Assembly (NCBI GenBank): GCA_018873245.2
Contig: JAEMBT020000009.1
Location: 18,011,794 to 18,075,793, forward strand
Source of the DNA: Archegozetes longisetosus
Lineage: Eukaryota > Arthropoda > Arachnida > Sarcoptiformes > Trhypochthoniidae
DNA length: 64,000 nt
Reading direction: 5' to 3'
The notes under the pieces are model-generated. The model saw nothing but the letters and a program-made list of their open reading frames with translations, searched no databases and had not been told where the DNA came from. Positions 12,081-24,696 of the stretch are shown in pieces. A program made the translations under genes and the position numbers. The first letter of the stretch is position 1. Each line of letters starts with the position of its first letter.

Positions 12081-15000
12081 TTAATTATTAGTCGATTTTT
12101 TAGGTTTTGCGATTCCAACTAAATCACAGATTTTATCTCTAATCGGTTTCAACTGGTCTACCGATGAAACCCAATCCGTTTCAGTCAATAAGTTGATAAC
12201 TTCTTCATCAATATCTTCGATTGTGAGTAAAGCGACATAGGTCTGATTTGCAGTAACTGAACGAACGCGAGGAAAGCGATGGCATAATAGTATTGTTAAA
12301 TAGGAAAGCGATTGTTTCAATGATCCCAACTGAATGACAGCACAAAATACATCAATAGCCAAAACTAGTTTTCTCACATCTTTAGTTCTTCTGATAGAAT
12401 CCCAACAAAGAGATAATACTTTTAATTTGAACTGTTCATCAGTTCTACATGAAGTCAATAGAAAATGTGAACAACTAATGCAACAATAAGATAAACGATC
12501 ACAATTTAAACTATTTTCAAATAGTTTTAGAAATTCTAGTAAGACATTATTGTCCATAGATTTAAGCTCTTGCTTCAATATCTGTCGAACTCTAGTTTCA
12601 GTTGGATTTGCCACACATGTAACTAAACCACGCCATAGATTATAAGTAAATGATTGTATTTTTAATAAATCAATAAATGCTTGTAAATCATCATCAGATC
12701 TTTCAAATATTGACTTAATTAGATTTTGATCAATACTAACTAATTCTCTGCTGAATACAATCTGTTTGAATGCACTGGATGCGACTTCTCTTTCTCTTTG
12801 CCAGGTAGAAGCGCATTCAGTTATCATCAGTTTTAATATTTCAATCATTTGATCTTCATTACAATTACTAATAAACTTGAGAGAGGCCTCAATAGCAGCT
12901 AATCGGACATGTCCGCCAATATCTCCACGCGAATCCTTAGTCCTGTCGTCCAGCGCGAGACAAAGAGATTTTACAACCTGTTCCTGTTTTACATCATTCA
13001 ATGGACCAAATTTCAAGGCTAATTCTACTAAAGTTGTTACTTCTGAGGCACGAGACAAACACATCATATCGTTGCTATTAATATGTGATAGCATTATATC
13101 AAAGTATTTCTGCCACTCCTTATCCAATATTTCTTTTGACATCAATCGCAAGCTTGCTGAAGATCCGATTCTTGAGCTCTCTTTTGGTGATTCTAAATGT
13201 TTGAACAGTTCAGTCAAAACTTTATTTTTAAATTCATTCTCATCGCGCAAATAAGAGTAACACAATTGAGAGACAGCAACAACTGCTTCTTTGCGAGTTG
13301 TCAGGTCTTCACTGGTTATCGAATCGCAAACTATTTCAATCCAGGCGCTCAATACTTCGTCTTTATTGAAGATTGGAAGCGATACCAACGAGCACTTAGC
13401 TATCAGGACACTTAACGCACACTTCATGAACTCTCCTCCGATTCCTCGCAATAGCTTTTTTTCACGTAAATTTAGAGCAATTGATTCTATTTGTTCAATA
13501 AATTCATGGTTAACTTTGCCATCAATACTGCCGACTATATGAGCGACTGATAGAATAGAACCGTGCCTTGAATTAAGGTCAAGACAAGTGCATTTGGAAA
13601 GTAACTTTGGTAGAAAATAATTCATGTCAATGTTTTTCGACAGCTTTCCGAGTGATTGCGCCGTTATTTCACGCACTTCCCTGTCCCAATGTTCACATTT
13701 CATTATTAGATGTTCGACAAGACTTTTGCCAAATTCTTTTTTTGCTGACAGTTGCAAAGCAATGTCTAAATAGCAGTGATTTCTATTCGCTAACGCGTGA
13801 AAGTCTGTCAAAACTAAAACTTCTATTCCATGAGGAAAAGTTTGTGTTCGACCAACAAATTCCTGAATAGCAGCTGATGCAGCCCTTCGACAGTTGACTT
13901 CACGATCAAAACATGTGACGCAAAGCAAAGTTGGTGCCAATTTGCCAACATATTTCTCTAATACTTGAGGTTCATATGCGCGCGATAGTGACCAGCAAAC
14001 AAAACAAGCAGCATCTCTTACATTGGATCCAACAGAAAACGATCCTAAATGAAAAATAAGCTAATTGCAGGCATTGTTTATCTGAAACACAAAACAACTA
14101 ACCTTTAACTTCATCAAAAATAAGTGCTTTTTCAACTACATCGATGATTTCAGGTAATTGTTGTGTTAATATCAAACCTCTTCGAGACAGTTCTGCTAAT
14201 GCAAGACACGAACCGTGCCACGAAGAGTCTGAATCTCGCCATTCGCATAACTGGAGGACATGTGTCACGACATCTGAAGCTAACTCTTTCGGTAGTCTAT
14301 TTGTGAGTCGCGCCACATATTTAGCTGCAGACCAACGAACACTTGTAGTCGAATCGCGCAGCGCTGTCAATAACGAGTCGAGAATCAACTCCATTTGTTC
14401 AGGAATATCATCGAAATCACTTTCATCTTCTTCTTGATTATCGTTCAACTTCTAATTTTAAGATGTATAAGAAACAGATTATAAGAGAGAAGCCTTCAAA
14501 CAGAAAAAAATAGTTACAGTTTGATTAAACGCAGTCACTTCATTTGAACCTTGAGGTAATAAATTTTGGGCCAAAAAACGTTTCCCTCTTTGATACCTCC
14601 ATTTCGCAACTCTAGGCTTCAATAAAGTGAGAGCCGACCGACCAATCAGTTTGACTTTCCATTTGGCTACTAATTCGTGATCACAAGTCTCTAATTTGAC
14701 GCCTATTTCAATGACACGCGAAGCAAATTGAATCATATCTTTGCGATCGGCTACTTTAAAAAGTCTGGCGACTGCCATAACATGTCCAAAGTGTGTTTGT
14801 AAATGACAAGGAATTGGTGTTGAAGTAAGCGACTCTATTCTTTTTAGTGATTCTTCCATAAAAAGATTAAGTAATTCTTTAATATCTGGACGTGAGAAGA
14901 AGTTTCCGGCAACTATTGCAGCAGAATCTCGAGATTTGTCACCAACTGTTAAGTATTTGCTTATTAACGCATAGATCCTAAGAAATATTATTGTTTTAAT

Positions 15001-15848
15001 AGTTTAAAAAACTTTTAGAAATTTTTCAAACATAGAATTAAGAGTTGGGCAGAAGGTTCAACTTCAAGGTTAGACCAAATGCTTTGGATTTCGATTGAAA
15101 GAAAAAATACAGCCCTTTTAAAAGATTCATTTTATCCAGTGTTGAACATATGTCAAAAATTAAAGCATATAATGTCAATAGAAGTATAATTCAAATACCT
15201 CTTAACGACAGTATTTTCATCGTTACTATCTCCAGAATTCGCATCGAATTTGCTCAAATGAAAGGGCGTTTTGACAGCCATTGAGAGCCATAAGAGAAGA
15301 GCAAATCTGGTTTGCCACGAATTCGATTCATTACTATCTTGTAATTCACACCAATTGATAACTTTCGTTAACCACAGGACTTCAGTTGGAAAATAACGAC
15401 TAACTTGTTTATAACCAATACATGAAACCAAACGAGTTATCAAACGAAAGGAAGCATGAAATTTACTGCTATTTATCTCATTATTAATTATAATATCTAT
15501 TATTAACGAAAAAAATGTATTCAAATGCGATTCAATCAGTTTTGGAGATAATTGCCATTTGGTTATAAAGTACTCAAATCGTTCACAAATAAATTCCAAT
15601 TCGCGATTGATTTCAGGTTTGTTCTCAGATGAGAGCAATGATAATTTGATGATCAATTCAACACACGATTGAGAGTCCGATTCAAAGGCGTCTTCGGAAA
15701 AGACTAATTCTGATCAATACAAATAATTAATTAATTAATTAATTATTGCAAAAGTTTTCTTTTTGTTGTCATTTTAATAATAAAAACATTTCATACCCAT
15801 GTCTTCGTCATTATCTCGAAAGTCATTTTTCGCTGATATTTCAGACAT
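12081..15848 (-). CDS. TBCD: Tubulin-specific chaperone D (tubulin folding cofactor D)
   Basis: Five exons on the minus strand: 15848-15797, 15709-15199, 14977-14518, 14451-14103, 14044-12081. They join to 1112 codons (1111 aa), close to the ~1150-1200 aa of animal TBCD. The diagnostic block is intact across the last intron: SVGSNVRDAACFVCWSLSRA, then FDREVNCRRAASAAIQEFVG and FPHGIEVL. Upstream lie HEAT-type helical repeats (RLFKVADRKDM, SVRWSAAKYVARLTNRLP, SWHGSCLALAELSRRGL); more follow. TBCD works in the cytosol with cofactors A, B, C and E and Arl2 to assemble and recycle alpha/beta-tubulin dimers. The start ATG (MSEISAKNDF) gives an acidic N-terminus as usual. Intron 1 contains an (AATT)n run near 15725. 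Long open frames on the + strand here are antisense shadows. Confidence 0.95.
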
Positions 15849-17337
<1,489 letters not shown>

Positions 17338-17374
17338 CAAATGATTGTCTGAACACTCGGATTCAGTGAATTAT

Positions 17375-20340
17375 ACTTTCGTTTTTAAATTTGATAAATC
17401 ATTTAAATCAGCTATTTTAATTAACAACACTAAACAGTTGTGATTTTTCGTAATTTGGATCAAATTTTAATTGAATAAAATTCAACAAATAAGTTTGATT
17501 AATAAGTTTAGTGATTTATAAATGGCACTAAATAATAGAAATATATAATGTTAATGATCTGTAATTATAACTTTAAAATAGGTTTGAATTCTCTTTCTAA
17601 ATAGCATACAATATGAGTCAAATCGAATATATCATTAAATCTAAATTAGATGTAGATCCTTCCAGTTGAACAAATATTTTGATTTGCAGCCATCATACTT
17701 TTAAACAACTTGAAGGTGCGCTACTTTTCATCCAGAGGCATTTACTTCTCTAATGCCTCTAAGAGTAAAATATTTGTGATATATTGCCATGAAATGCATT
17801 TAGTGAAACTAACTTGCATCAAAATGTATTTAGAAGTGAAGTATTTGTAACAAGTCAATATAATGGGGAGTGAAAGACGTATACTTTAAGAATAATCGGA
17901 TGCAAAATAATCTTCATATTAATGATCACTTTGTGTAACGATAATGGTATAAGAAATAGCGACTCCAAATATCTATTTGAATAAAATTGTCAAAGATATA
18001 TGAGAAGAGAACTTTCGCTTTCTTTTCAAAATATTTACGGATAGAAGAAAAGATTTGTTAACATTAAAAAATCCACTGCCAGTCAATGTCGTTTGTTGTC
18101 TAGAGAGTGACATGAATATAGAAATCTATTTGGTAGATAATCAGAGATAGTGAGAATATCAATTTTTTGATCATATAAATTTGTCTTAGAATATGACTCA
18201 AATGACAAACTAACCTTCAATCTATCAGAATCCGAGTTAATTTTTACTCGAGGGATCAGCTCGAAAATTCGATTATTCTGTCGAAAATGAATTAATTTGT
18301 TAAATTATGATTATTTTTAGAATTTTGAAGTATTCTTAACCTTGAGGTTCATGCGATCTACAGTCAAACAAGTGATAGTCAAATAGGTAGCTGTCACAGA
18401 AATTATAGGAATTGCATATTGTAGAGGAAACTCAGATTTAGACTGAAATGACTTTTGAGATAAGTAACAAATTGAAATGAGTGTTATCCCTTTTGTTAAA
18501 AATGAAAATAATATACACGGAGAAAGTATTTCATCGATTTCCTTGATAACTTTCTGCAAATTTAAATACATTTCCACAAAATGATCAAATCGTTCAACGA
18601 GTTCCAGACTTTCGACTGATTCTTGAATTTTTTTAATGAACTCATTTATTATTTGAATAGAATATAGGCTGAAATATATAACTAAAAAATCAGTGAAATA
18701 AAGTAGTACTTCGGTTGAAATATCTTCAATAGCTTCTAACAAAACAGTTTCGTGTCGGAAGTCATGTAGATTAACCAAAACTAATTTACCTAAGCTAAAA
18801 GTTGTTGTAAATATAACATAAATGTATACAACAATTCTCAAATGATAAAATACTGCCTTGTTTACAACCATTGAACGCAATTTGACTATTAGTTTTTGAA
18901 ATCTTCGACCACGCCAAGATATTAAAATCAGTTTGAAGATATTGGTAGCATTTGACATAAATGCCCGACCTTTATAAATGTTAAAAGCAAAGGATCCTCC
19001 AATTATTGTTTCTTTAAAATGACAATTTACCAAACACGGAGTATTGAAAGCAACAATAACTCCGAGTACAAACAAACCATAGATAATGAGTAGCACATTC
19101 TTTCGATTAGACTTTGTTTCATCAAACCCGATATACATAACACCGGAAAATCGATGGAATCTCACTATAATATCAAAACCATCACGTTCTTGATCTGCGT
19201 TCTCTTCAACACTTTTGAAATGAAAAAACTTCATTGTACAAATAATTGATTATAAGAACAAAGTATTCAAAAATTTTGATTAAATAAAGCTTTCTAAAAG
19301 TTACGATCTATTAAGTTAACCAGTTTACTATTACAACAATTAACAAGAGTGTTCACTGTCAGAGAATCTAATTTTCAAGATACTTCTAGTTTATATGGTA
19401 AAAATAATATTCAGATATATACTGATCACTCTCAGGTTGAAAAGTGCTTTAGTTCACTTTACTGGTCAAATAAAATATTCCAACTGTTACAAAGGATACA
19501 TCCACTATCAATAGATTGTCTGTGAGTTCAAATTTTCATCTAATAATGACTCCTCTGGTCAATGAATAATGAAATTTTTACATTTAAGCTACTTTAGTGA
19601 TATCGTTCTTCAGGGAAACAGTTTGTTTGAGCTGCACTTTACTTATGTTAATATTATTGCAGTAAATTATATCTTATACGATTACTGAATTTTATAGAAA
19701 TGGTCTGGATGCCTTGCAAGACTAGTGTAGTTTTATGAATTTCAAGTATATGTATAAAGTAGAGATAAACAAGATCAATTCATGCAATCCAACAAGAAAT
19801 ATGCAAATTATAAAATATTGTTCCAGATTGAGATTTTGGAAGATTCAAAAAATGAGCTTTTAAGATAATACAATAAATTGGGTAAAGCAAAATTATAAAC
19901 AATTGAGGAATACAACACTAGCTTAGGTTTATTTTATATATTAATTAATGTTTATCGTAGGGCACTTCATGTGTAATGGAGAGAGAAATACTTATAGTTG
20001 ATTGCATTCAACAAAATATAGCTCCAAACAAAATCATCAAAACTACTCGACCCGCTGTTTATCAATTTAGTTTTTCTATTAGCTGCAAGCAAGCTGAAAA
20101 GAGCTTATAAAGATTTAAAAGTGTTTGCCAACTAAGGATAGGGCAGTCTAAGCCCTCAAAATTTATATATATAATTTTAACCAACTACGTAACAAATTGG
20201 CTATGCATTAAATTTTAGCACAAAAATTACATCAAACAAAAAAAGGAATGCTTATATTGCATAATTATAGCTGTTATAACAATAAACACAAGTCTTTTAT
20301 AGTAAAAAAATTAAATTAGCTAGAAGACATGCAATTAGCG
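17375..20340. repeat. Segmental duplication, copy A
   Basis: This stretch is a direct-orientation duplicate of about 24697-27410. Both contain the whole receptor gene plus several hundred bases of flank on each side. Flanks are clearly more diverged than exons. Copy A has about 220 extra bases (near 20090-20310) absent from copy B. Offsets between equivalent points are 7.31-7.32 kb. Boundaries are by eye, good to about 30 bases. Confidence 0.85.
17919..19234 (-). CDS. Gustatory receptor (7tm_7 family), copy A
   Basis: Four exons on the minus strand: 19234-18341, 18277-18215, 18125-18039, 17972-17919, all phase 0, joining to 365 aa. Exon 1 carries the cytoplasmic N-terminus and about five hydrophobic helices (NVLLIIYGLFVLGVIVAF; VYIYVIFTTTFSLGKLVLV; LLYFTDFLVIYFSLYSIQII). 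Exon 3 holds LTGSGFFNVNKSFLLS and exon 4 IFGVAISYTIIVTQSDH. Together these are the TM6-TM7 signature of insect/chelicerate gustatory receptors (G.F.v.......TY.iiv.Q; here SY replaces TY). Such proteins are ligand-gated channels in chemosensory neurons with a cytoplasmic N-terminus. The short 3' exons are easily missed, and without them the family is not obvious. The ligand cannot be inferred. Confidence 0.88.
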
Positions 20341-21231
20341 TATAAACACAAGAAGTAATATTAAATTTAAGAGTTTTTCGAGAAAAAAGTGAAGGGGATT
20401 ATTATGAGGAAGACGTAATTCATAAGACTTTAATAGTAACAAAAATTGGATAAACGACAAGAAAATTTTTATCTGAGGAATTACGCTGTCAAAGAAAATA
20501 AAGGAATAAATAATCAAAATACACATTCAATAATTTTGATAAAACAGCAGTAAAAACAATTATAAGACAATTTTACTTAAAAGTAGTATTCCTATCGATA
20601 AATGACGCTTCGACGAGTTGATGACCCTAAAATTACAACTTTTGAAGGCTATCTCTACGAACTTCTTACTGTATAATCAAATTATTTGGATTTAAGTACA
20701 CTAGAACCGTTAAAACTTGCCGAGAAAATCTTATAAACACCTGACATCGTAGTTACTCGTCGAATTTACTTAAGAAAAAGTGTCAATTAGAGGAAGAATA
20801 TAAAAATTCATTAACGGTATTTCTTGACGAAACATTTATAAACCAAAACTTCGTTACTGGCAAAGTGTTAGTTTGTGGTAATGAGCTACTACCAATTAAA
20901 ATATCTTCAGGTAAAGGACCTCGTTTCACTATATTACATTGTGGATCAAAAATGTTTGGACTAATAGTGGAGAGTTACTTTTTAAAGCCAATAGAACATA
21001 CGACTAATTACCATTAGGAAATAAATAGTGAAGTTATTGAAAAGTGGGTAAGGGAGCAACTTGTACCTAATTTGTCGCCTCAATCTATTATAATATTAGA
21101 TAACCCTCCATATCATTCTCGCATACACAATTAACCCTCTACACAAGCAAATAGCATAAAGCAAATAATCAATGGCTCAACACAAAATTGATTTTCCTTA
21201 TGATGCATTATACTCAACTCCTAGAGTATAT

Positions 21232-21694
21232 GGGATGAATCCGGGCTAATAGGTCTAAAGGGGTACCCGACCCCCCACGCCCAAGTGTGATATATCATTG
21301 GATTCAGTTCGTCAAGCTGAACATTTTGATATCACACTTGACCACTTCTGGACAACTCCCGACGGGAGTGGCTGACCTCACCAAGCGATATATCATTAGA
21401 CTCAGGACACTGAACTGAGCATTTTGATACCTTATTTGATCAATTATCACAAGTAGTTCTCGAGATATCCATCATTGTTTGGTTTAGTACTTCGTAATGA
21501 ATAAACCTGGCTTTACCAAGTTTATCCATTTTCGAGGGGGTTAGGTCTTGGTGGCCAGAAGTGGGCAGGTTCGGGTTGTAAGTAGTTAAGTGTAGTATCA
21601 AAGTGTTCAGCTCAACGAACTGAATCCAATGATGTATTACACTTGGAGGTAGGGGGTCGGGAACCCCTTTAGACCCATTAACCCGGATTTACCC
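21232..21694. mobile_element. MITE with about 100-bp terminal inverted repeats and 7-bp target duplication
   Basis: Left end GGGATGAATCCGGGCTAATA and right end (reverse complement) GGGTAAATCCGGGTTAATGG begin inverted arms that stay alignable for about 100 bases, including a shared ATCATTGGATTCAGTTCGT block. AGTATAT flanks it directly on both sides (21225-21231 and 21695-21701). It is 463 bp, has no coding capacity and is inserted in the transposase relic. It also contains internal partial copies of the arm sequence. The superfamily is unresolved. Confidence 0.85.
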
Positions 21695-21971
21695 AGTATA
21701 TGTAATCGACAAATTCTAAAATCTTATGGTCATTTTGTTTACGGTTAACACCATATCATTGAGATTTCAACCCAGCAGAGCTTACTTGAGCGAATGTAAA
21801 GAAATTTATAGTCAAATATTAAAAACCATGATCCACAATCAGTAATGCAAGTAATTTTTACATCATTTGGAAGAGTTTTGCGAGAATTATGTACAAACTG
21901 TATTAAACACATTAAAAATACAAGATTAATACGGGATGAGTGATGGATTAACTGATACAAATGATAATTGT

Positions 21972-23492
21972 AAAGGAGTATGCCCAAAACCCATAGACTC
22001 TGGCCTATCACCGTTCCCTAATGATGACCCACATGAGTTATAGCTTAGGACAAGACATTCAATTAGCAGAAAGAATTTTTAACATCGGCGAATCGCTTAG
22101 AAAGTTACAGGCTAAAAACCAATGAAATATCAGTAACCAAAATACTTAAGACTTTGATTTAAAAATATAAAATAATTGCTGATACGTTGTAAACGAATAA
22201 GTATAAAAGCTTAAGAATGCATAAAAATGTAACATATTTGATAATTAAATTATATTATAAAACAATTAAGGTATACATGAATTATTATAGTGTAAAATAG
22301 TGATTGAAATGTTTTGAATTTTCAATTCTGATTCCATTCGAATTACATTGACTTCTATCCCAATTCTATTGGATTCCAATGAAATTTGACACAAAATAGT
22401 TTTATTTATCAATATAGTATTGAATTACAATACAATGCATGAAATACGCGAGTCATTATAGATTTCCGTGCTATTGACTGCGTTTGATTTTTGCTTTCGT
22501 CCGCAACGTTTGTGTCTCAAGAAATAATTAATAGCGTTATTAAATAAAATGGATTCTCTCTCGAGTGGAAGTTTCTCTGTGTTTTAGAGTTTGTATGCAA
22601 AGCCTTATTATTTGATCTTTTCATTAAATAATATATTTTGATTTGAACTTAATTTTGTCTCAATTTCTGTCAATTTCAATTCCACTGACTTTGATTCTAC
22701 TTCCATTCCAATTCTTTGGTATGGAATTGGAATTTAATGGAATCCAAAGTATTGGAATTAACTTTACAACCACTAGAGTAAAATATAAAAAATATCAAAT
22801 CTCATCAATCTTGCTCGCTGTAGGTGAATCCCAAAGTCATGCAAATACCATCTAAGGATTCTGCGGGAGTTGGTATCTCGAACATGTGCTGCACATATCC
22901 GAAGAACCAAGGAACAGTCATAAAGTGAGCACAAAACCCGACCGTTCTCAGGCCACATCTGCACTGACAGCAGTAGCAAAAGACTGACTCGGCACCACGT
23001 TTGGCCATGTCTACTAAAATGTAGATATGATATCTTGTAGCGGCTGAAGAGTAGAGTCGTATCTGTTTTTTATACCGGTAGCCGTACTACCCTGAAGTCC
23101 GGTAGCAACTTCAGAGAGGCTCGATGCCCGAAAGGGAAACTGTAGCCGACTTGCCACTGTAGACACTCCATCTAAGTCTCCAGCGCGGGCTTTATTTCGG
23201 GGATACCACACGAGACCCCATGCTGCTAGCGGATACCATGTCGGCATAACGCGACCCGGAGCCCTTAGCGAGGTCTCTTACGAGATTTTTTGCCTGCCGG
23301 CACCACGGGGAGGTGGCGCCTGTAGATACCTCTAGCTCATTCCGATCTTACAAAAATCTACTTATTTTTGTCTATAACTCTCTAATGGATTCATCAATCA
23401 AAGTTTTATTTCTGAAGTAGAACTTGCTACTGTATAATATCTGATGTGTTCCATTAGTGAACGCGCTTATGTCGTTTTGGGCATACTCCTTT
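21972..23492. mobile_element. 1.5-kb unclassified insertion with 19-bp perfect terminal inverted repeats
   Basis: AAAGGAGTATGCCCAAAAC at 21972-21990 is exactly reverse-complemented at 23474-23492. The transposase relic stops at one side and resumes at the other, supporting insertion. The left third is AT-rich, with ATTCCAATTC-type words near 22330-22770. 22800-23340 is markedly GC-richer. I found no recognisable protein in either strand and no clean target duplication. Confidence 0.65.
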
Positions 23493-24186
23493 CAGCAACT
23501 TATCAGATAGTGAAGAACCGAAGGATGAAATATTTGACGAAAATATAATGGAAATTAAATATTGTTTTTGAAGAATTGATCACAATTATTGTAAAATATA
23601 ATGTATTTAGTGTGTACTGTAATAAAACTTTTAATATTAGTCAATACCAGCATTCATACAAATTTGTTAAGAATATATCTGCCTCTAAGTCACATTCTGG
23701 GGACATGTTCACCTCGTCTTTAGTTGGTGAACATCTTATGTCATTAATATTCTATTATTATAAACTCAGAACCAATCAAACATATAAGGCATCATCCACT
23801 GATAATATTAAGCCAAACTAATGTTTCGTGAGGATTCACTACCCCTATGTTACCCCGTCGTTCACAATTATTTGACACAACCATCCCCTTGATAGAGCGT
23901 TACATTTTCAAACTGATTTTACATTACATTTATGGATTTTTTTCATTATTAAATTATTTTTATTTAGTAAATGACACTTTAAGATCATTATACAACTGTG
24001 AGTAAAGAAACTGTTGACTAGTTTTACTACTCATTCTTTTATTTTAAATTTTATAAATGTAAAAACTTTTTCTATCATGACCACCAAAACGAATGTAACG
24101 ATTGCAAGCCTTCAAACCCTATCCCCCTGGTGTTACAACCTGTTACGTTCAGGTCTAGAACCCTTACGTCCTTTCAACGTAACGTT

Positions 24187-24440
24187 ATTAATGGATGAGG
24201 TCAAAATCTTATATATAAGTGGTACTAAAGGTCCGAAAAAGATTCATAATATGATAAAAATACGCTTAAGAACTGTTCAAAGAAATATTAACAAAGTCGC
24301 TGATAACTTAGATATAGATCAGAAGGTTGGTTCGGGTAGGCCAAGAATATTGTAAACTAATGATTTGTGCAAAATTTCAAAACTTGCTAGTAAGCACCCG
24401 ATATATCATGAAAAACATACTTAAGAGATTGGAACCGAAG
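24187..24440 (+). pseudogene. Tc1-like transposase N-terminal (HTH) fragment
   Basis: Reads GTKGPKKIHNMIKIRLRTVQ, then DQKVGSGRPRIL, stop, ND.CKISKLASKHP. TVQRNI..., GSGRPR and the following SKLASKHP are the second helix-turn-helix of Tc1-family transposases. A stop follows GRPRIL and the catalytic part is missing, so it is a relic separate from the DDE relic upstream. Confidence 0.6.
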
Positions 24441-24696
24441 AATATTTCCATCTGGATGGAAGAAATCGACAATGTTTGTCTGAACTAATGCACAATCTCT
24501 TGATTTCTCTCGTGAAAAGTATGCCAAAGAGAATAGAAATGTATATTGCCTCTAATGGCGCAAAAACTAAATATTAATTTTTTATAATACGTTATTTATA
24601 GTTAATATATAATTAATATATGAAATATCAATATTATGTGTTGATGAATAAAAATGTTTTATAAAATATAAAATGCCATGTTTGTGCTCTTAACTT

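Larger units (their letters stand above)
20715..23569 (+). pseudogene. IS630/Tc1-like transposase relic, twice interrupted
   Basis: The first part (20780-21140) reads TVFLDETFINQNFVTGK, SSGKGPRFTILHCGS, EKWVREQLVPNLSPQS and IIILDNPPYHSR. This is the DDE_3 core, with the first two catalytic Asp in FLDET and LDNPPYHSR. The third part resumes at about 21749 with PYH, a stop, then DFNPAELT and ANVKKFI, the NP.E region carrying the last acidic residue. The tail SDSEEPKDEIFDENIM lies at 23502-23549. Multiple stops make it dead. Two younger elements, at 21232-21694 and 21972-23492, split it. Confidence 0.8.

Noticed and set aside
12877-14437. Several + strand open frames of 70-125 codons
   Set aside because: They are antisense to the TBCD exons and show no motif; the minus-strand reading is continuous and diagnostic.
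22773-23247. Minus-strand frames in the GC-rich block as protein genes
   Set aside because: Overlapping frames of 67-77 codons with no recognisable family; higher GC alone lowers stop frequency.
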